Positions 1-11,368 of a DNA stretch of 64,000 nt are shown piece after piece. This DNA comes from Aulostomus chinensis. Lineage: Eukaryota > Chordata > Actinopteri > Syngnathiformes > Aulostomidae. Below the pieces are notes generated by a model. The model saw nothing but the letters and a program-made list of their open reading frames with translations, was not told where the DNA came from and did no database searches. The stretch's first letter is position 1. The number at the start of each line of letters is the position of its first letter. Made by a program: the position numbers and the translations under genes. The stretch lies in assembly GCA_037954235.1 (NCBI GenBank), contig JBBMOA010000013.1, positions 8,536,501 to 8,600,500 on the forward strand. The letters are read 5' to 3'.

Positions 1-717
1 AGGTTTGTCCCGTTTTAAAGTGACGAGACGTAACGTCCCTCTGGAAGCTCGTCTGGTGCTGGTGTTTGCTTGTTATCCAGCTAGACAAGCATGAAAAGTT
101 AATAAAACTGACGTTAAAACTAGCTCGTTACTGACCATGTTTGAGCAGGGGTGGTTTAGTTTAAAGACTGAAGACACGTTTGTATCCACTCGCCTTTTTT
201 GCCCCATTAATTTTTCAATCTGTTGTCTTGTATTTATTCTGTGCTTTGGCCCATATCGGTTATTGTTGACAAATATATTTGTGCTAATCATGTCATTTAT
301 AGATGGAAAAACAATACTTGAGGCATGCAAGAATGAGGACAAACTCACAAATCTTTTTTGTTTTAATTATCATTTTCTACGTTTTTGTTATTCTACATTC
401 TACCTGTTTTTATTTTTTACATTTTTGTTCTTATTTCTACTTTATCAAAGAGAGTTAGCATCAATTTCTTGAGTCAAAATCTCAAACTATCATTCTTGCA
501 TTACAATGTAGTGCAATTATGGTTTGATGGTATCGTTGTGGTGCTCCATCACATTTTCAAACTATTACACACTGACCATTGAACTGAATTTTGGAGAGAG
601 AAAATATAATCACAAATTTCAATATCAGTCAGAAAAATCACAGCGCCTCCCCCCCTCCCCCAGTATTTCAGTGCAAGTGTTAATGTGCCCATAATCATGT
701 AGTTCATAATAACTCAC
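1..717. other. Intron sequence of rps6ka6 left of coding exon 10
   Basis: The donor of coding exon 10 lies at 717-716 on the minus strand, so this is the start of the following intron. I looked for the next kinase exon (expected to begin after the MILK residues) and did not find it, so it must lie left of the window. The sequence is AT-rich with a short C-rich patch near 647-660. No gene or repeat is recognised. Confidence 0.6.
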
Positions 718-788
718 TTAAGAATCATGTTCATGGTCTCATTGCGGTCCTTTCCTTGGAATGGTAAGGTCCCTGTTAGCATCTCAAA
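718..788 (-). CDS. rps6ka6: rps6ka6 coding exon 10 (kinase subdomain after APE)
   Basis: Codes for residues 246-268, FEMLTGTLPFQGKDRNETMN followed by MIL, and ends after AA of a lysine codon. Acceptor TTTGCAG and donor GTGAGT are visible on the minus strand. The Asn in RNETMN is the residue that points to RSK4. Confidence 0.9.
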
Positions 789-3700
789 CTGCAAACATAC
801 AATAAATCACACAAAAATAAAATCATTGTCAATAAAAATAGAAACAGGTTATCCAGTGTGGAGGGTTTTGCAAGTTTGTGTACCATAAGTACTCCCAGAG
901 ACCACCAGTCCGCACTCTGCGTGTGTCCTCTCCTGTTGACCACCTCAGGGGCCATATACTCCACCGTACCACAGAAGGAATAAGCCTTCTTATCAGCATC
1001 TACTGACTCTTTGCTCAGGCCAAAGTCTGCACACAGTAGTATCATAATATTAAATGTTAGGACAAACAGGTACATGAACAGTCACATCCGGTAATTGCAC
1101 CAGTTCTCTGGCAAACAAACAAAAAAAATAGGTGCAGCAAGGTCAGCGTCTAGATAGGAGGAGGTGTAGTGATTCATTTAACATTTACCCTTACTTGTTA
1201 ACAATTCAATGACACAACAAAATAATCAAGACAAACCTGTCAACTTTATGTGTCCAGCTTCATCAAGTAAGATGCTGAAAGACAAAAGCACATTCAGTTG
1301 AGCTTGAGCTCATTTGATGTAATGCCAGACAGTAATTTAAAAATTCTGTGGTTAATCTTTTGTTTAGAGAAAGCTTGGTTTTAGGAGGTTTCAACTGTGG
1401 ACTTGTAGTGCATTCAAAAGAATTGCTAATCTGAGACCTCCATTTAGGAAAGAAGTAGATTGCAGCATTATGGTTTTAAAAAGCTGTGATGGCCAGAGGA
1501 GGTGTAAAGTCATGAGAGGCTGTGTACATGTGAGAAGGAGCTGAAAGCTCTTTATGTCCTTTCTGAGTTGAGGGATGTTGATATAGGTTTAAAAGTGGGA
1601 AAGTTCAAAAGTGAAGGTGAAGCCTTGGACTCTTACTTTTCTGGCTTGAGGTCTCTGTAAACTATGCCCAAGTTGTGCAGATGGTCAAGGGCCAGGGCCA
1701 GCTCTGCAAGGTAGAATTTCACATCTTCCTCTGTAAACATAACCTGATAAGAACTGGACAAATTTACTCTCTGAACTCAGAAGTGGAGAGAAATTCAGCA
1801 GATAAAACAAAAAATATCAATATGAAGCCTCGGTAACCCCAAACAGAGAAAGTAGAATATTATTTTCACAATATTAACATTTCAAACAGATCCAGCAAGT
1901 TGTTGAACCGACATTGCCAGCAGCCATTACTTTGGTTCAGAGACATGCTTTCATCATGAGATCTATCAAGAGAACAGTCACACATTGCTTGAGTTCCCAG
2001 AGCAAAAGCAGTTGTTAAGAGCTGATCAGGGCCTCATACAGAGAGGCAATTAATAATCTACAAGCAAAAAAGCACTCATTTCCAGGAGGAATTGAAGTCA
2101 TCATTTGAATAAAATGCAAACAAAAACAGGGGAGGTAAATAGTTGGCAATACTCGGGCTGCTACAAACTAAATTAAATGCTGCATATTAAATGTACACCT
2201 GTTCCATTAGCAGTTGTGTTCCTAGGCGTTTAGAGGTAGAGTCAGATTGCACTTTTGAATGGAAATAACAAGCTGTACTTTGCTTTTCAAACAGGGTATA
2301 CACATACAAGTAGGCTTAAAGTATAATGAGATTTGAGGTAACAAGACATGAGTTTACCTCTTTGGATAAGCGAGTGAATACATCCCCTCCCCTGAGAAAG
2401 TCCAGTATTAAATACAGTTTCCCTTCTGTCTGAAAGGCTGTGGAAGAAACAAAAAACAGAAGCGGTCTGCAAGTTGATCATACTGGTGACTTGTGTAACG
2501 CTGGAGCTCGCATACACCAATTAAGTAATTTTTTTGGATGGATGGAAAATTGATCAGCAATAGTTATGATAATCCATGGTTTCCAGTGGTTTCACATTTA
2601 CAAAGGAATCAATTTCTACCTGTGACTGAGCTCTGGGAAATTATCATGAGCATTTTTCTATTTTTTTGACATTCTACATATGGTTCAATGAATAATAGAA
2701 CATAATTATGTGCCATACAAATAATGTGCCATTGAATATGTTCAATGGCACATTATTTTAATAAAGACAATAATAGTTGCAGTTCAATCAGAAGCCATGT
2801 GTTTTTGTTAATGTCATACAATCTTACAACTAATTCAATAATCCACTTTGATGTTGTGTAATGACACTAAAAATATTCCAATCTGTGATGATATGAAGGT
2901 GCCGATAATCCGCTTATACTAAATTCTATTTTACAGCTACCCTGTATAGTGCAGGACTTTCAAATATAAAATGAATGTCCCATATATTCAAGCCAACATC
3001 TGATGAGTTCATATAATACTATTAACCTCATTGTAAGATTTCTCTAAATTTGACTGTGTATGGAGTTTGTGTATGTGGTGACATTCTTCTGCACCAGAGA
3101 TACAGGAGGCCTGCTAAATTACTTCTGGTTTGCCCTCAGCTGACTTTAATATGGATAAATAATTGAATGATGCTTCAGCTTCTTGACTTTTCAAATGCTA
3201 TCAGGCCAAATGGATCAAATTCAAACTCAATTCACAGGGGTTGTGTGATGCTCAAACAACTTTTCCACTGTTGCACAGCCAAAACTGTAATGATAAAGTA
3301 GGCTAGGGTTTAAGCATGTGTCGAGAGCTGTTCATAATATCTCCAACTTTTATGATTTTGACCTCTCTTACCGTAGTGCAATTTCACTATGAAGGGATGA
3401 TTGACCTCCACTAAAATGTCTCTCTCCATCTTCGTACGAACTCTATCCCTGACTGGAAGACAAAACAGACAATGAGAGAAATCCAACACTAAGGACATAA
3501 CATGCTCATCCATTTGAGTTTCATGAAGAGAAACAAAGAGTCGAAATACCTTTCAAAGATGCCTTTTTTAGAACTTTCATTGCATATAACTGACCAGCAT
3601 CTGGGCCCACAATCTTCCGAACAAGAAACACCTAAGAGCAGAAGAAATATGCTGAGTATGATCCAGCAATAGAGTGGTTAGATTTTGCTGAAGGGTGTGT

Positions 3701-6220
3701 GCTCACCTTCCCAAAAGATCCCTGACCCAAAACTTTGAGCAGCTCAAACTGAGATGGATCAGCTTTCTCACAGCCCTCTTTTACATGGTGAGTGATAGGT
3801 ATCTCCTTATATGCCCCTTCATCCTACCAAAAAAAAAAAAAAAAAAAAAATCACACAATAACAAGTGGGTTAAAAACACAAGTACAAAAGTATGACATCT
3901 TCAATACACTTAAATCATTACTTACACAGTGTGTGTAAGACTCTCCCTCCTCCATGGGTTCATCCATGATCTGATGTCCATTGACCTGCAACCAAAACAA
4001 TTGAGTTCATCAGAAGCAGTAAACTCTGGAATAAAGCTTGTGCATCCCAGCATTCAGCTGAACAGGACTGCAGCTGCTGCACGCCCACATGTATGACAGA
4101 CAAATCCACTGATGAACTCAATGAGTCACGTATATCATCTGCACTTTTCCAACTTAGATCTCTGTTTGTTGTCACAGAGTATGGAGTCCATACCCTAAGC
4201 ATGTCCAGCCGCCCAGCTCTCATCCTGTCCCTACAAAGCCCCTCATTATTAGCATTCTAGCTTAATCCCCAGCTAGAGCAAAAATAACATGTCTGAATGG
4301 CTTGGAGAGTGGGATGTTTGATAGAGCTGTAGTCAGAATTTATGGTTTTGAGAATAACTAGGCCCTGGTTCTTCTAGTTCAGTGCGATGGTAGTGTTGTT
4401 TTTTTAAAAATACCGATCAACATACCTTATCAATATGTTTTAGCCTCTCTTTTTTAAACAGCAACACATTATTTAATCATTAGTAGATACCTCTGTATCT
4501 GCATTTAAATTAGATAATTAACCAGCCGCTCTTGTACTATCGGGTCTGCATATTTGAGTTCAGAGCTGAAGCTCAGCCTGTGTGATGTATTCAGCCCGGT
4601 GTGTTTGTGTGTGTTGAATTCCATCAAGCCTCAGAAGAGGGGATGAGTCATAGCCCTACGCAAGCCCACTCAGTGGGTGGAGCCACCAGCACACTCACAT
4701 AAATGCACATAACACAGGCCAACAATACGTACAATATTGCAGAGCTAAAAACTATGATATTTAACATTTGAATGAGCAACATATAACAGAGTGAAATTTG
4801 GCTTTGGTGCATCTGAAGTGTGACATTCAACCTAGCTAAAGGAGTGCTTGTGTCATAATTCACACATACATTTTCACTCCCACCTTTGCTGTGGCTCATC
4901 CCAGCTTGGAACAGAGTGCAGCCCACACCAGAGGAGCCCTTTTTCTGCCAATGGAAAGCATGATACACAGCCATACACTGTGCATCTCATAACACTGTCT
5001 TCAGTCAAAAAAAAGTGATACAAAGTGGATTAAATGGTTAGCCCAATTTAAGCGGCTAATCTTGATGTTTACCTCAGTGCTGCCCCTTGTTGTCTAGGTA
5101 AGATTCAAGGTGCTTCATTCAGAGTTGAATGGATTACACTGGGTACTCATGGCATGGTATGAGAGCAATAAAAACAAAACTTAGGAAATCACTGAATGTT
5201 TCAATGTTATCAAACCATACAATGTCATTGAAACTCTCAGAACATGTTTTAAAAAAAGAGCGGACTGGGTCATAACGGAGTGCTGCAATAGCTTTCTACT
5301 GGCTTTGAAACTGTCTTATCAGCAGTCGAACAGGAAACATTTGGAGGCGAAGTGTGTAAAGACCGCAAAGAAGGTTCCGTTGTAAAGTTTGCTTAGCTAC
5401 ACGTGAAAGCATGGACTTTTTAAAGTCCGAAAATAATAACTGGAGTCATTAGAATGTCATAGGTTGCACCAAAGGATGCAATTTCGCATTTTTACAATAT
5501 AGTTATGGGTTCCATAATGTTATATTTGAGTCAAGTGGAAAGAATATATGATGATAATGGCGTTAAAAGAATACTTTACAGTGTTCATATTTTAAATGTA
5601 CATTATTCAGAAGCATAAACATTTATGCTAATAGCAGCATCACTTGACGCTATGTCACTTGTGCTCCTGAAAAACCTGTCCCCAGTAGTGCTTTAACTCT
5701 GAATGGCTGATTAATATTTTCAACCTTTCCAACTGATTAATTAAACACTTCCCGGCTCTTCATACTTAGACGGCGGAGGGAACTTATAACGTAAACTTGT
5801 ATCCAAGTTTCATCAAGCTGTCAGTTAGCAAGCTAACTACATGCTAATGCTACATATGTACGCTAGCTATGAAGCAAACTCCTCTTGAGTAGTGTAAGTA
5901 ACAACAACAACCTAAAGGAGACAGCGCCTTATCAGATACAGAGCCCAGTATTCATGTGGGATATGAAGGTGAAAGTCCGGACGGACGGTTATCACACTGA
6001 TAATCCTGGAAATGCAACAAAAATAATCATCTAACCAGCTGTTAGCATTAGCTAGCATGTTAGCATGCATCGCGGAGAGCTGCAGGTCGTGACGCTAATA
6101 AGCTTGAACCAGGACGAGCTAACTTAACGGGACAAACGGAAACCAAGAAGCAATATTCAACAAATGAATATGCAAGACGTGTTATTATCTCACCTCACTG
6201 CTTACGCTGTTTACCTCCAT
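718..6220 (-). CDS. rps6ka6: Ribosomal protein S6 kinase alpha-6 (RSK4), 5' part, ten coding exons
   Basis: N-terminal AGC-type kinase domain of a p90 RSK, a serine/threonine kinase activated by ERK and PDK1. Coding exons on the minus strand: 6194-6220, 3926-3985, 3707-3823, 3550-3631, 3372-3452, 2358-2437, 1637-1743, 1237-1274, 884-1026, 718-788, giving 268 codons plus two bases. Landmarks: glycine loop LGQGSFGK ending at residue 68, ATP-binding Lys87 in YAMKVLKK, catalytic Asp180 in YRDLKPEN, DFG Asp198, activation-loop Ser214 in SFCGTVEYMAPE (the PDK1 site of RSKs), and FEMLTGTLPFQGK. Residues GPDAGQLY, KKASLKV, RGGDVF and KDRNETMNMIL match my memory of RSK4 better than RSK1-3 (GSDARQLY, KKATLKV, RGGDLF, KDRKETMT). 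The linker, C-terminal kinase domain and last exons lie left of the window. The start is the first in-frame ATG after a TAG 15 codons upstream; vertebrate RSKs usually have a slightly longer N-terminus, so an alternative first exon is possible. Naming as rps6ka6 rather than rps6ka3 is by diagnostic residues only. Confidence 0.9.
884..1026 (-). CDS. rps6ka6: rps6ka6 coding exon 9 (activation loop)
   Basis: Residues 198-245. It carries the end of DFG, the activation loop with AYSFCGTVEYMAPE and the stretch VVNRRGHTQSADWWS. The exon begins by completing the DFG aspartate codon (G|AC) and ends exactly after an ATG codon at donor GTACAC, which is weaker than the usual GTRAGT. Confidence 0.93.
1237..1274 (-). 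CDS. rps6ka6: rps6ka6 coding exon 8 (38-bp microexon)
   Basis: A 38-bp exon coding for ILLDEAGHIKLT, bounded by CAG and GTTTGT on the minus strand. It completes the Asn codon of DLKPEN and leaves the first base of the DFG Asp codon. Its place and phase fit the conserved RSK kinase core. Confidence 0.9.
1637..1743 (-). CDS. rps6ka6: rps6ka6 coding exon 7 (catalytic loop)
   Basis: Residues 150-185, from VMFTEEDVKFYLAEL to GIVYRDLKPEN. It contains the catalytic aspartate (RD) and the loop lysine. Acceptor TTATCAG and donor GTAAGA are clear. Confidence 0.93.
1744..2357. other. rps6ka6 intron 6
   Basis: Intron between the exons for RLSKE and VMFTEED. AT-rich sequence with no repeat or second gene recognised. 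Confidence 0.6.
2358..2437 (-). CDS. rps6ka6: rps6ka6 coding exon 6
   Basis: Residues 123-149, AFQTEGKLYLILDFLRGG then DVFTRLSKE. This is the hinge and alphaD region of the kinase. Val in GGDVF agrees with RSK4; RSK1-3 have Leu from memory. Acceptor TTCCACAG, donor GTAAAC. Confidence 0.92.
2438..3371. other. rps6ka6 intron 5, with part of a dispersed repeat
   Basis: Intron between the alphaC exon and the hinge exon. Its part at about 3050-3290 resembles sequence at 26078-26560 (see the repeat entries). Near 2714-2756 there is a short imperfect inverted repeat built on CAATGGCACATTATT. No coding signal besides the exons. Confidence 0.55.
3050..3290 (+). repeat. Dispersed repeat, unnamed family, copy X
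   Basis: By eye this shares TATCAGGCCAAATGGATCAA, TTGTGTGATGCTCAAA and TATGGAGTTTGTG with the block at 26078-26560, in the same orientation and order. No terminal repeats or coding potential were seen. I do not recognise the family; an old degraded transposon is likely. Confidence 0.55.
3372..3452 (-). CDS. rps6ka6: rps6ka6 coding exon 5 (alphaC region)
   Basis: Codes for VRDRVRTKMERDILVEVNHP and FIVKLHY. The glutamate of the alphaC helix that pairs with Lys87 lies in KMERDIL. Acceptor TTCCAG and donor GTAAGA. Confidence 0.93.
3550..3631 (-). CDS. rps6ka6: rps6ka6 coding exon 4 (ATP-binding lysine)
   Basis: Codes for VFLVRKIVGPDAGQLYAMKV then LKKASLK. Lys87 in AMK is the ATP-anchoring lysine. 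GPDAGQLY and KKASLK are the RSK4-like residues. Acceptor TCTTAG, donor GTATTT. Confidence 0.92.
3707..3823 (-). CDS. rps6ka6: rps6ka6 coding exon 3 (start of kinase domain)
   Basis: Residues 30-68, from DEGAYKEIPITHHVKEG through QFELLKVLGQGSFGK. EIPITHHVKEG is the conserved lead-in to the RSK N-terminal kinase, and LGQGSFGK is the glycine-rich loop. The acceptor follows a long T tract (polyA on the plus strand, 3829-3850). Confidence 0.92.
3926..3985 (-). CDS. rps6ka6: rps6ka6 coding exon 2
   Basis: Residues 10-29, VNGHQIMDEPMEEGESYTHC. The acidic MDEPMEEGE matches the N-terminal tail of RSK2 and RSK4. Acceptor TTGCAG and donor GTAAGT keep the frame with exons 1 and 3. Confidence 0.88.
3986..6193. 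other. rps6ka6 intron 1 (2.2 kb)
   Basis: First intron. Its promoter-proximal end (about 5800-6120) is rich in GCTAGC, TTAGC and GCTAA words, which may mark regulatory DNA or an old repeat. The remainder has no recognised element. Small open frames here are not supported by homology. Confidence 0.55.
6194..6220 (-). CDS. rps6ka6: rps6ka6 coding exon 1 with start codon
   Basis: ATG at 6220-6218 followed by MEVNSVSSE and donor GTGAGA. Splicing to exon 2 gives SSE-VNG, which parallels the SGE-VNG of vertebrate RSK4. Upstream in frame are 15 codons ending NSWHK, then a TAG. That leader resembles the PWxKM of other RSK N-termini, but it has no ATG, so the start is placed here. Confidence 0.8.
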
Positions 6221-6520
6221 CTTGTGCCAGGAATTTTTCTCTAAGTCTAAGGCATTGTAATCCACCTATATCCCCACTCCACGTTGCATGTATTCCCCAA
6301 ACAGAAGTCCGGCTGCTCGGTTGTGATGGTCAGATGGAAGCTTCGTGGCTGCGAACCGCTATCAGGATGGGATTAAGGGGATCGGTGCGGGAATGCTCGG
6401 TGTCGATGGCTGGACCATACGATCAGAGACAGCACCACTTCCCTGCCATAGATGCGAATATGGCGGCTACCGTGGTACCTGACCGTCAGTGAATGAGAGT
6501 TTATTGACGTATTAATGACG
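6221..6520 (-). promoter_or_regulatory. Probable rps6ka6 5' UTR and CpG-containing promoter
   Basis: The sequence upstream of the ATG is richer in CG dinucleotides than its surroundings (CTTCGTGGCTGCGAACCGC, GGATCGGTGCGGGAATGCTC). No TATA box is convincing. It is probably a CpG-type promoter plus leader; the transcription start cannot be placed without transcript data. Confidence 0.45.
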
Positions 6521-7166
6521 CAACTCAGTTAAGGATTTCCCCTGTCCAAACCAAAGCGGCGGATCTCGAGATGAAGGGGAGGGAGATAGGACGTGGTCGC
6601 GTGGGGGCCCTGATGCTGTATGACATGTTGTGTATGACAAACATGCATCCGGATGACGGACTATTTGCTTAAATGGGCAATGTTAGAACAAACAAGTTTA
6701 AATTCCGGTTGACAGGGTACACTCGGTCAGTACTTTAGTGGTGAGCCTCTGACCTTAAGAATTTAATGTTTTATAGCCTGTGTTTCGTAAGCCTGTCCAT
6801 CCCTTGTACAAGAGGAAATAAGAGGCTTAAAGCTCATCCACTTGCTGTCCAGCTGTTTCTCTCCTATCAATAAGCACACAAGTTTTGTGTTGTGAGGTAC
6901 AAGGATATGTCTCCTTTTTTTTTGCAGCAAAACCTCAAAGAGTTCCCTCTTGATTTATTGACATTTAGAGACCATTTTGAATCAATTCTAAATTGTATGC
7001 AGCCAGCCTGAATTCAAGCTAGTGGATGGTTTGAGCTGACTGACAGTAAGTAGATACAGAACATTCAAATTTCACAAGTAAAGTTTAATGGGCTACAAAA
7101 TACCTCCTCTAAGATGAATAAACTGTCAGTGAACACAGGACACAGACATAGATAAGTTAGAGGTTG
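6521..7166. other. Short intergenic stretch between rps6ka6 and hdx
   Basis: Upstream flank of rps6ka6 and downstream flank of hdx, both transcribed leftward. The hdx message probably ends near 7150, so little more than 600 bp separates the genes. Nothing else recognised. Confidence 0.55.
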
Positions 7167-7172
7167 TTTATT
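7167..7172 (-). terminator. Candidate hdx polyadenylation signal AATAAA
   Basis: TTTATT on the plus strand reads AATAAA on the minus strand, about 215 bp past the hdx stop codon. It is the first canonical hexamer I see there. Use at this site is inferred. Confidence 0.5.
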
Positions 7173-7387
7173 ATTTTCTCTGGACTGGACCAGAGGAAGG
7201 CGAATGATATGCAGTAAAAAAGGCATCAGCCCAACAGTCATAGTGAAGCATCAATCCACAGGCACTGGGCATGAAGCGTGATTAACCAGAGATTGTGTAT
7301 GTTAGTGTAAAACCATGTCGTCTGATACCAGCCTCTGTGTGGACGATGGTAACATCTCTGTGAGCTGAGTTGAACTGATGTAGAGTA

Positions 7388-7654
7388 TCACTCTTGTTCT
7401 TGAATTGCTCCTTGCATTTGCTCCTCTGATGCAGAGGGCTCAGTAACTTCAGTCATAGAACCGTCTTTTTTTATGGTGACTGGTGGGACGTCTTCATTTA
7501 CTGGTGCCTGTGTATGGCCAATGGTGCTTGTGACAGGTGTCGGGGTTTCATTGTGGTTAGAGGATTTGTCTTCTAACACAACATCAGGCAGAGTTCCTCT
7601 CTCCACCGTGTCCCAGTCCTGGTCTGAAGGCTGAGGTAGACTGGCAATGAGTTC
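7388..7654 (-). CDS. hdx: hdx coding exon 9, last exon with stop
   Basis: Residues 646-733 from ELIASLPQPSDQDWD to GAIQEQE, then TGA at 7390-7388. Polar, Thr/Pro/Glu-rich tail with no known domain. Acceptor GTGCTCAG. The frame is set by exon 8 ending in CAG. I number the leader exon as exon 1. Confidence 0.85.
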   Translation of the reverse strand, partial: ELIASLPQPSDQDWDTVERGTLPDVVLEDKSSNHNETPTPVTSTIGHTQAPVNEDVPPVTIKKDGSMTEVTEPSASEEQMQGAIQEQE

Positions 7655-10600
7655 CTGAGCACACAGATGCATTTCAGGTTACAAATTAGGGCTGGCCCAT
7701 GAACAGGGAAGGTTCGAATCATCAGGTGGGAAACCCCAGAGTCTTAACAGTGATTCTTCAAGTCAAGAAGACTTGCAATTATTTCCTGTCTTTGGTTTGG
7801 CCGCAGAATAATTTATTTACTCACCTCTCAAGAACGGCAACACAAGAGTATTGTCTTCTGGAACAGAGGACAGGAATAATGCCACTGTTGTCGTAAATTA
7901 CAACAACTATTTATGTACATTTAAAGCACCTTTTAGGTGAGAATGTAGGTTAGGGTAGACGGTAGGTAGTTGGTTGAACTATGGTGCTGAAAAGCCAAAT
8001 CGACTGGAATCTGAAAATGACAGTGTTTCATGTCAAGTTGATATTCCAAAACAACCGTTAGTTCAATTACCTGCTGTTTCTCCAGATCGTGATTCTTCAC
8101 AGCACTGAGCAGGTTCTTGGTGAAGCTGGCAAGCTCCTGGTATTTTTGTTTTTGGTTCTCTAGCTCATTTTCTAAGAACTGCACTTCCTCATGCTGAAAA
8201 TAAGGAAAACAAAAACTTGATCCAGAACCTAAACTCTTTGAAAATTAAACATGCCTCTTCTACACAGTAGAAATGTATGTGTTTGTGCCTTCACCTTGAA
8301 TTCCAGCAGGCTCTGCATCTGCTCTAAATCAGAAGCCACTATTTCACCTTCATCATCTTCTTCATCCTCATCAATTATTTCGATCTTCTGTAAAAAAAAA
8401 AAAAAAAAAAAGGAGTATAATCAGATTGCCCTTGTTCGAATGTGGACATTTAATCCCTATTATTCCTATGTTAAATGCAGTATTTCTTAAATACAGTTTC
8501 TGTAGTTTACTGTCTCAGGTAAATAGGCCCATTACTGTTGAACAGTATGATGATATGCAACTATAGATATATTTCCATTGGAAGTGATTTAGCTATGCCG
8601 GTTCAACTGACTGTTCTTGCCTGTGGGACTGTTTTTCCATTTAGAGCTTGTGTGGAAATATTGGTCAAAGACCTAGAAAAGCAAGAAATGACCCTTTCCA
8701 GGAACCACTGTTCACTAACTGTTGAAGAGTTTCATGCGATAGAAGCTACTTTCTTTCACCCAAACTAGACTCCTAAATGTCTTAGTTTGGTTAGTGACAT
8801 GTGCTTAGATGCCAACTGTGTGTGTTAGCCCTAAAGTTACCTAAAGTTGATCACTATTTTTCTTCTTACATGCCTGTTATCTTTGACTGTACCGCGTGTC
8901 AAAAAACAGTTTGAAATTAATACTTGGTCCTGGACTGGATCTACAAAACTTGGATTTATGTATGTCCCACTGTGACTGGTCACATATGTGACCCACGCTG
9001 CTAAAGTGTTGTTCATACTTGCTAACACAGTTTGAGATCAAACGCTCAAATGTGGAATGAGCCAACTGACCACTCCATTTTATTACACTTGCACATTACT
9101 GCTGCTTCAACCAGCAACTATTTCTAGGAGGCTGTTTTTAATGAGGCTTAACTGTAGTATCAGGTAAATAATGAGGTACCACATTATTAGCCAGTGGAGA
9201 AGCAATGGTCACATCTGTTCCATCTTCGTCTCTATGCTGTGAGTCAATGGTGCCATCTAGAAGAGGAGGCACATAGCATTGGCATTAAAACAAAGATAAA
9301 CACTTGAGGGCATGAGAAACAATAGATCTGAATCGTAGAAAGTCAGCTGTAAAAAAAAGACAAATACCAAATTTCTGGTATCACAATATCCCCAAATGTA
9401 GGTATCTGAGGCCTCACCTTCAGATAGACAGACAGATCCTCCATCATTCAAGTCATCTCCCAGTTCTGGCGTTCTGAGCCGTTCCTCGTCAGGGCTAAGA
9501 GCCACAGGAGATTCATTTTCAGGGGATGAGCTTGAGAACACAGCAGGCCCACCTTTGGGTGGAGGGATTTCAATACCCATCAGACGGTACTTCCTCCGTC
9601 TGTTGCTGATCCATGTCTGCCAGCCAGAAAGCAAAAAAAAAAAAAAAAAAAAATTTTTTTTAAAAAAGGACACGTAAATGTCAATGGTGTGGACAAAAGA
9701 GTAAGAAAGGAGTTTAAATGCACAAAATCCCATACAAATTAGCTTTACTTCAAAATTGAACTCAACTTCTAGAACAGGCAACACTTCTGCACCACAGTGC
9801 GTTTATACATGGCCTATTTTATATATTTTGGAGAGTTCTGTACATGCAAAGGCTTCCTATCAATGTTCAAAATTGGATAAATCCCTGGTTTTATTCAAGA
9901 TAATTTTGCATTCCATTAGGCTACCTGTCAAAGGCATTATGTCTCTGATATCACCTCGAACATGAGAGCTAATGTGTACATTAAATTATCACTGTGATGT
10001 TCAATATAATGATTTAGTTATTTTTACAAGACTGTTGTGATAAATGTTCTGGAATATCCCATTTTTGAACATGCTACAAAATGTTAGCAACAGAAGCAGT
10101 ATTGATAGTAGAAATTATCATGTCAAAGTTTTGTGTTAGCTTGTAGCTAATTTGGAATGAAATTACCAAACATGAGTAAACATGTTTTCACTCCCTATGT
10201 AGATATGATGTTTGGTTTCATTGTTCTGCGTATATGTGACATACACAAGCTGAAATATATTTATGACCATTATATTTCGCTTCTGCTGATAGGGCCCCTT
10301 AAATTCTTTTGACTGGTTAATTAAGAACATGGGGATACCCTTTTGATCCTTAAAAGTTGTTGAAAATTGTTCTTTGAACAGTCTATATCAACGGGACAAG
10401 ATGTAGAGCAGCGACTTCATGTAATAATTTCAGAGGAATTTAAAATGATCCAAATAGTGATATACTACATCTCTCTACAGGAAAATACATGTCTTCTATA
10501 CCACATGTCCTAAGTGAGATAGTCGTGGGTTACATGCTTGTGTTAGGACTGAGAGCCTATTTTGTCCCTCAGCATTCCTACAGTTGCCCTGAGATATGAC

Positions 10601-11046
10601 GACTTAACTTTGCCCAAACAATATTAATTTTGGTATTCTCCTTCTCCTAAATGTCCTCAACTCCCCACCAGACAATATGAAATTTCAGTGATCCTGCAGA
10701 AATGTGATGCCTCTAGGGAACCAGCACATTTGATTTGCTAAAATTCTTTTGAGAGTGGGTTTATGCAGAATTTAACTTCCACCAAGTGAAGTTATTACCT
10801 TGACTATTTCAGTGTCTACATTGAGCTGGTTTGCTGCAGCTGTGATCTTTTCCCTGCAGACAGAGCCCAAGCTGGTCATGCCTCTATCCCAATAGCGCTT
10901 CAACTGGATGAGATCCACATCGCTGAATTGGGTCCGATCCTGCAGCTGAGCACACAACATACATGGATGCTAAGCAACATCTAGTTTTATAATTTGCCAG
11001 ACAACATCATTGTAAATGTGGGATAACCCTACAGTACATCACACTT

Positions 11047-11126
<80 letters not shown>

Positions 11127-11306
11127 ATATATATATATGTGTGTGTATATATATATATACATATATATGTATATATATATGTACACACACACAAACACAT
11201 ATATATGTGTGTGTATGTGTGTATATATCTATGTATATACACACACACACATATATATATATATATGTGTGTGTGTGTATATACATACATATACACACAC
11301 ACACAC

Positions 11307-11368
<62 letters not shown>

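Noticed and set aside
73..348. 91-codon minus-strand frame at the left edge
   Set aside because: It does not match the next RSK kinase exon and shows no splice signals in the right phase.
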